DNA of 43,682 nucleotides from NCBI GenBank assembly GCA_035656635.1, contig DASRSD010000127.1, positions 1 to 43,682 on the forward strand, written 5' to 3'. Shown here one piece after another: positions 39,933 through 43,682 of this stretch; the stretch's first letter is position 1; each line of letters opens with the position of its first letter. A model generated the notes under the pieces. The model worked only from the letters and a program-made list of their open reading frames with translations. It was not told where the DNA came from and did not search any database. A program made the position numbers and the translations under genes. The DNA comes from Pirellulales bacterium (GTDB lineage Bacteria; Planctomycetota; Planctomycetia; Pirellulales; JADZDJ01).

Positions 39933-42900
39933 TTACCACATCAGCGGTTTTTGCCAGGCTGACTTAAGCGCTGCGACCTCCAGTTCCACGACGTGCCGAT
40001 CCGTTGCGGGATCGACATCGACAATTCGCAATTGCGGCGCAGCGGTTACTTCGCCGATGGCGGCGTGGGGAACGTTTCCCATCAAGGCTTCAAAGTGCCC
40101 AACATATTCCGGAGAAACCTCTACCAGAAACCGGCTGTTCGATTCGGCAAATAACAGCACCGTGGCCAAGCCGCCGGAAACTTCCGCCGCCTCTGCCGAT
40201 TGCACTTCGTGCGGCACTTCCAGTAAATACAAACGCGCGCCCAAGCCACCGGCGAAGGCCATTTCCGCGGCAGCAGCGGCCAAACCGCCTTCGCTTAAAT
40301 CGTGGCAGGAGTGCACGCAGCCGGCATGAATGGCGGCGTGCAAGGCGGCGAAGGTGGCCTTTGCCCGGGCGACATCAACTTGCGGCACGTGTCCGCCGCT
40401 CAAGCCATTGACCAGAGCAAAATGTGAGCCGCCAAGTTCGTTTTTCGTGGCGCCGACTTGATACAGGATGTTGCCGGCCCGTTTGACATCCATCGTCACA
40501 CAGCGGCGGACATCGTCGACCTGCCCCAGGGCGCTAATGAGCAGCGACGGTGGAATGGCCAGGCCGCGCTTTTCGCCAGTGGCATCGGTAAATCGGAATT
40601 CATTGTTGAGGCTGTCTTTGCCGCTGATAAACGGCGTGCCCAGGGCGACGGCTACATCGTGACAGGCACACGCCGCGCGAACCAGCGAGCCCAAAGTTTC
40701 GGGCTGTTCGCAATCGCCCCAGCAGAAATTATCGAGAATGGCAATGCGCTGGGGGTCGGCGCCCACGGCGATGCAATTGCGTACGGCCTCGTCGATGGCG
40801 CTGGCAGCCGTGTGGTAAGCATCGAAATCGGCATAGCGCGGATTCATGCCGCAGGAAATAACAATGCCGCGGTGCGAGTTTAGCACCGGCCGCAGGACGG
40901 CGGCGTCGCTGGGGCCGTCGTTGCGAATGCCAACCAGCGGCTTAATTACGCTGCCTCCGAGCACTTCGTGATCGTACTGGCGGATCACCCATTCCTTGCT
41001 GCACACGTTGAGCGAGCTGAGAATTTTGAGCAGCGTGTTGTTGTGATCGATAGAATTCAAGCCGGCTTCAACATTGGAATTCGACGACAACGATTCCAAC
41101 GGCTTTTCCGCTGACGGAGTGTACACGGCGGTGCGCACGACGGGCGGCCGTCCGTCGTGCAAGAATTGCATCGACAGCTCGGCGACCTGCTGGTCGTTGT
41201 AGAACAGTTGCAACAAGCCTGTGGGACGAAATTCGCCAATGGCAGTGGCTCCTACATTCTCCAATTCGCATAATGCCTTCAATTCTGGCCAGTTCGCCGG
41301 CGGCACCGACAGAACCATTCGCTCTTGGGCTTCGGAAATCCAAATTTCGGTATACGACAGGCCCGTGTATTTCAGCGGAACTCGGTCCAGCCAGACGTAG
41401 GCGCCCAATTCGGCCCCCATTTCGCCGACGGCGCTGGAAAATCCGCCCGCGCCGCAATCGGTAATGGCCGTGTACAAGCCGCGATCGCGGGCTTGCAGCA
41501 CCACGTCGAGCAGCATTTTTTCGGTAATGGCGTTGCCAATTTGAACCGCTCCTCCGGAAAGGGTTTCGCTATCGCTGGTCAATTCGGCAGAGCTAAAAGT
41601 CGCCCCGTGAATGCCATCACGCCCGGTGCGGCCACCGATGGCGACAATCAAGTCGCCCGATTGCGGCTGCTTGTGCGATTTATCGACCGGCAGCAGACCA
41701 ACGTTGCCGCAAAAGACCAGCGGGTTGCCCAAATAGCGAGAATCGAAATAAATCGCGCCGTTGACGGTAGGAATGCCCATGCGGTTGCCGTAATCTCGCA
41801 CGCCGGCAACAACGCCTTTCATGACACGGCGAGGGTGCAACACGCCCGGCGGTAGCGTATCAGCCGGCGTATCGGGGGGCGCGAAGCAAAACACATCGGT
41901 GCTGGCCACGGGCTTGGCCCCCAGCCCGGTGCCTAAGGAATCGCGGATCACGCCGCCGAGCCCTGTATTTGCACCACCGTACGGTTCCAAAGCGGAAGGA
42001 TGATTGTGTGTTTCAACCTTGAAAACGACGTGGTACTGGTCATCAAATTTCACCACGCCGGCATTGTCTTGAAACACGCTTACGCACCAATCGTCTTGGC
42101 CGCTTTCTTTTTTGGCCGCGCGAATTTTCTGCGTGGCGGCAAAAATGGTTTCCTTCAGCATGTTTTCAAAATGGTGCGATTGCGGCTGGATGTTCGTCGA
42201 GGCAGCCGTGGTGGAAGCATAATTTGTGCAACCAACGGAAGCGCTCGGGCCATGGAACGGACCCGTGTAAGCTATGCGGCCGGCCAGCGTTTTGTGGCTG
42301 CAATGCTCGCTCCAGGTTTGGGCCAATGTTTCCAATTCGGCGTCCGTGGGATCGCGCCCCAACTGGCGAAAGTGCGCCTGGATGGTTTGCATTTCGTCCA
42401 GCGATAAGAACAGTTGCCCAATGCGGCTGAGTTTTCTCAGGGCGGCATCATCCATATCGCGCAGCGGCACGGTGACCAGCAGGAACGCATAGTCGGAGCC
42501 CAATTCCAAACGATCGAATTTCAACGAGCCGATCACAACTTGCTCAATGGCGTCGTTGGCCAACACTTTTGCCGCCAGCAACGGCAGTTTTTCCGCAGGC
42601 AAATTCGCCAACCAGAATTTTCGCAGCGTGCGAACCGCTTCCACCGAGAGGCCGAAATCGGCAATTGCCGCTTGGGCACTTTGCGCCACAGGGTCCATTA
42701 CGCCGGGCTTGGAAAGCACGTGAACTAATTGAGGTGGGGCGGTTAAATTCGGCCCCACACTCCCCTGCCCTGCTCCAAGCGGAAAGTTCTTCAAAAAGCC
42801 AGCCAAGTCGGCTGGAGGAACTGGGGGATCTTCGCCCACCAGCGAAACCACGGCCTGCTCCACTACGCGGTCGGCAAACAATTCTCGAGCAAGCCGTTCT

Positions 42901-43058
42901 ACTTGAGGGCGCTCCAGCCTGCCTTGCAGCAAATAGCCGGCCGCGGCCACAACGTGTAATCCAGAGGCGATTCCCAGCTCTGCGGCATCGGCAGCCACTT
43001 CCAAAGCCAACCGATCGGACTGGCCCGGCGCCGGATAGATATCAATCTCCCAGAGCAT
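39933..43058 (-). CDS. purL: Phosphoribosylformylglycinamidine synthase PurL with fused PurS-like N-terminus
   Basis: A 1041-residue synthetase that converts FGAR to FGAM with PurQ. The ATG at 43058 is chosen; it overlaps the tyrA stop region by 17 bp. Residues 1-75 ([20 protein letters not shown]) and 111-178 ([20 protein letters not shown]) look like two PurS-like halves, so PurS is fused instead of encoded separately. The catalytic core follows: [12 protein letters not shown] at about 249-260, [20 protein letters not shown], the ATP-binding [19 protein letters not shown] and the second half with [12 protein letters not shown] and [17 protein letters not shown]. Length is intermediate between small PurL (about 740) and proteobacterial large PurL (about 1300), which also carries the glutaminase. 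Confidence 0.96.
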   Translation of the reverse strand: MLWEIDIYPAPGQSDRLALEVAADAAELGIASGLHVVAAAGYLLQGRLERPQVERLARELFADRVVEQAVVSLVGEDPPVPPADLAGFLKNFPLGAGQGSVGPNLTAPPQLVHVLSKPGVMDPVAQSAQAAIADFGLSVEAVRTLRKFWLANLPAEKLPLLAAKVLANDAIEQVVIGSLKFDRLELGSDYAFLLVTVPLRDMDDAALRKLSRIGQLFLSLDEMQTIQAHFRQLGRDPTDAELETLAQTWSEHCSHKTLAGRIAYTGPFHGPSASVGCTNYASTTAASTNIQPQSHHFENMLKETIFAATQKIRAAKKESGQDDWCVSVFQDNAGVVKFDDQYHVVFKVETHNHPSALEPYGGANTGLGGVIRDSLGTGLGAKPVASTDVFCFAPPDTPADTLPPGVLHPRRVMKGVVAGVRDYGNRMGIPTVNGAIYFDSRYLGNPLVFCGNVGLLPVDKSHKQPQSGDLIVAIGGRTGRDGIHGATFSSAELTSDSETLSGGAVQIGNAITEKMLLDVVLQARDRGLYTAITDCGAGGFSSAVGEMGAELGAYVWLDRVPLKYTGLSYTEIWISEAQERMVLSVPPANWPELKALCELENVGATAIGEFRPTGLLQLFYNDQQVAELSMQFLHDGRPPVVRTAVYTPSAEKPLESLSSNSNVEAGLNSIDHNNTLLKILSSLNVCSKEWVIRQYDHEVLGGSVIKPLVGIRNDGPSDAAVLRPVLNSHRGIVISCGMNPRYADFDAYHTAASAIDEAVRNCIAVGADPQRIAILDNFCWGDCEQPETLGSLVRAACACHDVAVALGTPFISGKDSLNNEFRFTDATGEKRGLAIPPSLLISALGQVDDVRRCVTMDVKRAGNILYQVGATKNELGGSHFALVNGLSGGHVPQVDVARAKATFAALHAAIHAGCVHSCHDLSEGGLAAAAAEMAFAGGLGARLYLLEVPHEVQSAEAAEVSGGLATVLLFAESNSRFLVEVSPEYVGHFEALMGNVPHAAIGEVTAAPQLRIVDVDPATDRHVVELEVAALKSAWQKPLMW

Positions 43059-43682
43059 CGCGAACTTGTTTTCCTTCCGTGAGCAAAGCACGGAGGCTGG
43101 CGGTGTCTCCGCGCTCAATCGCCGAACGAAACGCAGCCACCTTTGTCTCAAACCCGGCCAGCGACTTCAAGACGTTAACCCGATTTTCCAGCAGAATTTG
43201 GGCCCACAGTGCCGGATCGCCCGCCGCAATGCGAGTTACATCGCGCCAGCCGCCGGCGGTAAGAGGCAAATCGGCCTGCGGCGTGGTTCCGGCCAACGCC
43301 GAAGCAATCACATGCGGCACATGGCTGGTGCCAGCGAGTATTTGATCGTGAACTTCCGGAGACATGGTCAGTAGGTTGGCTCCCAGTGACGACCATAAGT
43401 CGGTAACTGCTTGGAGGTCGGCCGGCGAAGTGCGAGTTGTGGGTGTGATGACGACCACACGATTTTCAAATAAATCGGCCTGGGCGAATTGAACTCCTTT
43501 TTTCTCGCTGCCAGCCAGTGGATGGCTGCCCACAAAATGTTTGCCGGCCGGCAACGCAGCTTCTATTTTGGAAACAATTGCAGCCTTGGTGCTGCCGGCG
43601 TCAGTCAACAGTGCGCGGTCGGGGGCCGCGGCGGCCGCTTGTAAAATGTGGCCGGCAATTTCGCCAACTGGTGTACAAACGA
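43042..43682 (-). CDS. tyrA: Prephenate dehydrogenase, C-terminal part (window edge)
   Basis: Oxidatively decarboxylates prephenate to 4-hydroxyphenylpyruvate for tyrosine synthesis. The frame is open to the window end and begins [16 protein letters not shown], the end of the Rossmann domain. Then come [13 protein letters not shown], the substrate-site [18 protein letters not shown] and the dimer-domain [20 protein letters not shown]. About 213 residues are visible; the N-terminal NAD-binding GxGxxG is outside. Its last codons overlap the purL start, suggesting a tyrA-purL-purQ transcript. Confidence 0.93.
   Translation of the reverse strand, partial: VCTPVGEIAGHILQAAAAAPDRALLTDAGSTKAAIVSKIEAALPAGKHFVGSHPLAGSEKKGVQFAQADLFENRVVVITPTTRTSPADLQAVTDLWSSLGANLLTMSPEVHDQILAGTSHVPHVIASALAGTTPQADLPLTAGGWRDVTRIAAGDPALWAQILLENRVNVLKSLAGFETKVAAFRSAIERGDTASLRALLTEGKQVRDALGD

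Overview
The window looks like a planctomycete chromosome, most likely from the Pirellulales/Pirellulaceae side of the phylum. The pointers are a dockerin plus PEP-CTERM exported protein, a Minf_1886-family protein, a RicT/PSP1 protein, an NfeD-NfeD-FloA cluster, a second GroES gene away from groESL, a PurL with a fused PurS-like N-terminus, and weak or missing Shine-Dalgarno sites. This placement is inferred from protein content; there is no rRNA gene here.

Left edge (1-2930): a mobile zone. It holds the first 21 codons of an IS5-like transposase, a complete-looking but frameshifted IS3-family element (about 217-1503), a tyrosine integrase, and a tRNA-Ser(GCU) whose 3' half is read antisense as the last codons of the integrase. 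This is the usual right end of a tRNA-targeted island whose left end is outside the window.

3137-9878 (minus strand): a secreted protein of unknown function, tsaD, an intergenic zone rich in repeats with a start-less HTH gene remnant, a dockerin/PEP-CTERM putative metalloprotease, and a carboxy-terminal processing protease (S41). An 87-bp copy of the 3' end of the S41 gene also lies at the end of the metalloprotease gene and supplies its last codons in another frame.

10273-17899 (plus strand): a degenerate GT2-like protein, then a carbohydrate-type set (cupin/PMI-like, TIM-barrel isomerase, Gfo/Idh/MocA oxidoreductase). Two small toxin-antitoxin-like modules, MNT/HEPN and an antitoxin with a RelE/ParE-like toxin, are wedged around the oxidoreductase gene, each with its own -10 box. 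RicT, a Minf_1886 protein with a lysine-rich tandem repeat, and a tiny membrane protein follow.

18092-29735: an orphan groES, a prenyltransferase/squalene-oxidase-repeat protein, an RlmM-like RNA methyltransferase, a biotin-protein ligase (minus strand), an outer-membrane beta-barrel protein, groES-groEL split by a 156-bp element with perfect 18-bp inverted ends, and a 1128-residue secreted TPR-like protein with a C-type lectin end.

29806-43682: tyrS and ispD (minus) diverge from a membrane cluster (ClpP-like NfeD, short NfeD, FloA, a membrane-anchored unknown). Next come a beta-hydroxyacid dehydrogenase, a 29-residue very basic protein, a small lipoprotein, and on the minus strand tyrA (partial), purL and purQ. 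I found no CRISPR array and no clear defence island. The least explained signals are the TA modules inside the sugar-type cluster, the repeat families that shape gene ends, and the NfeD/FloA cluster with its strong promoter and palindrome.
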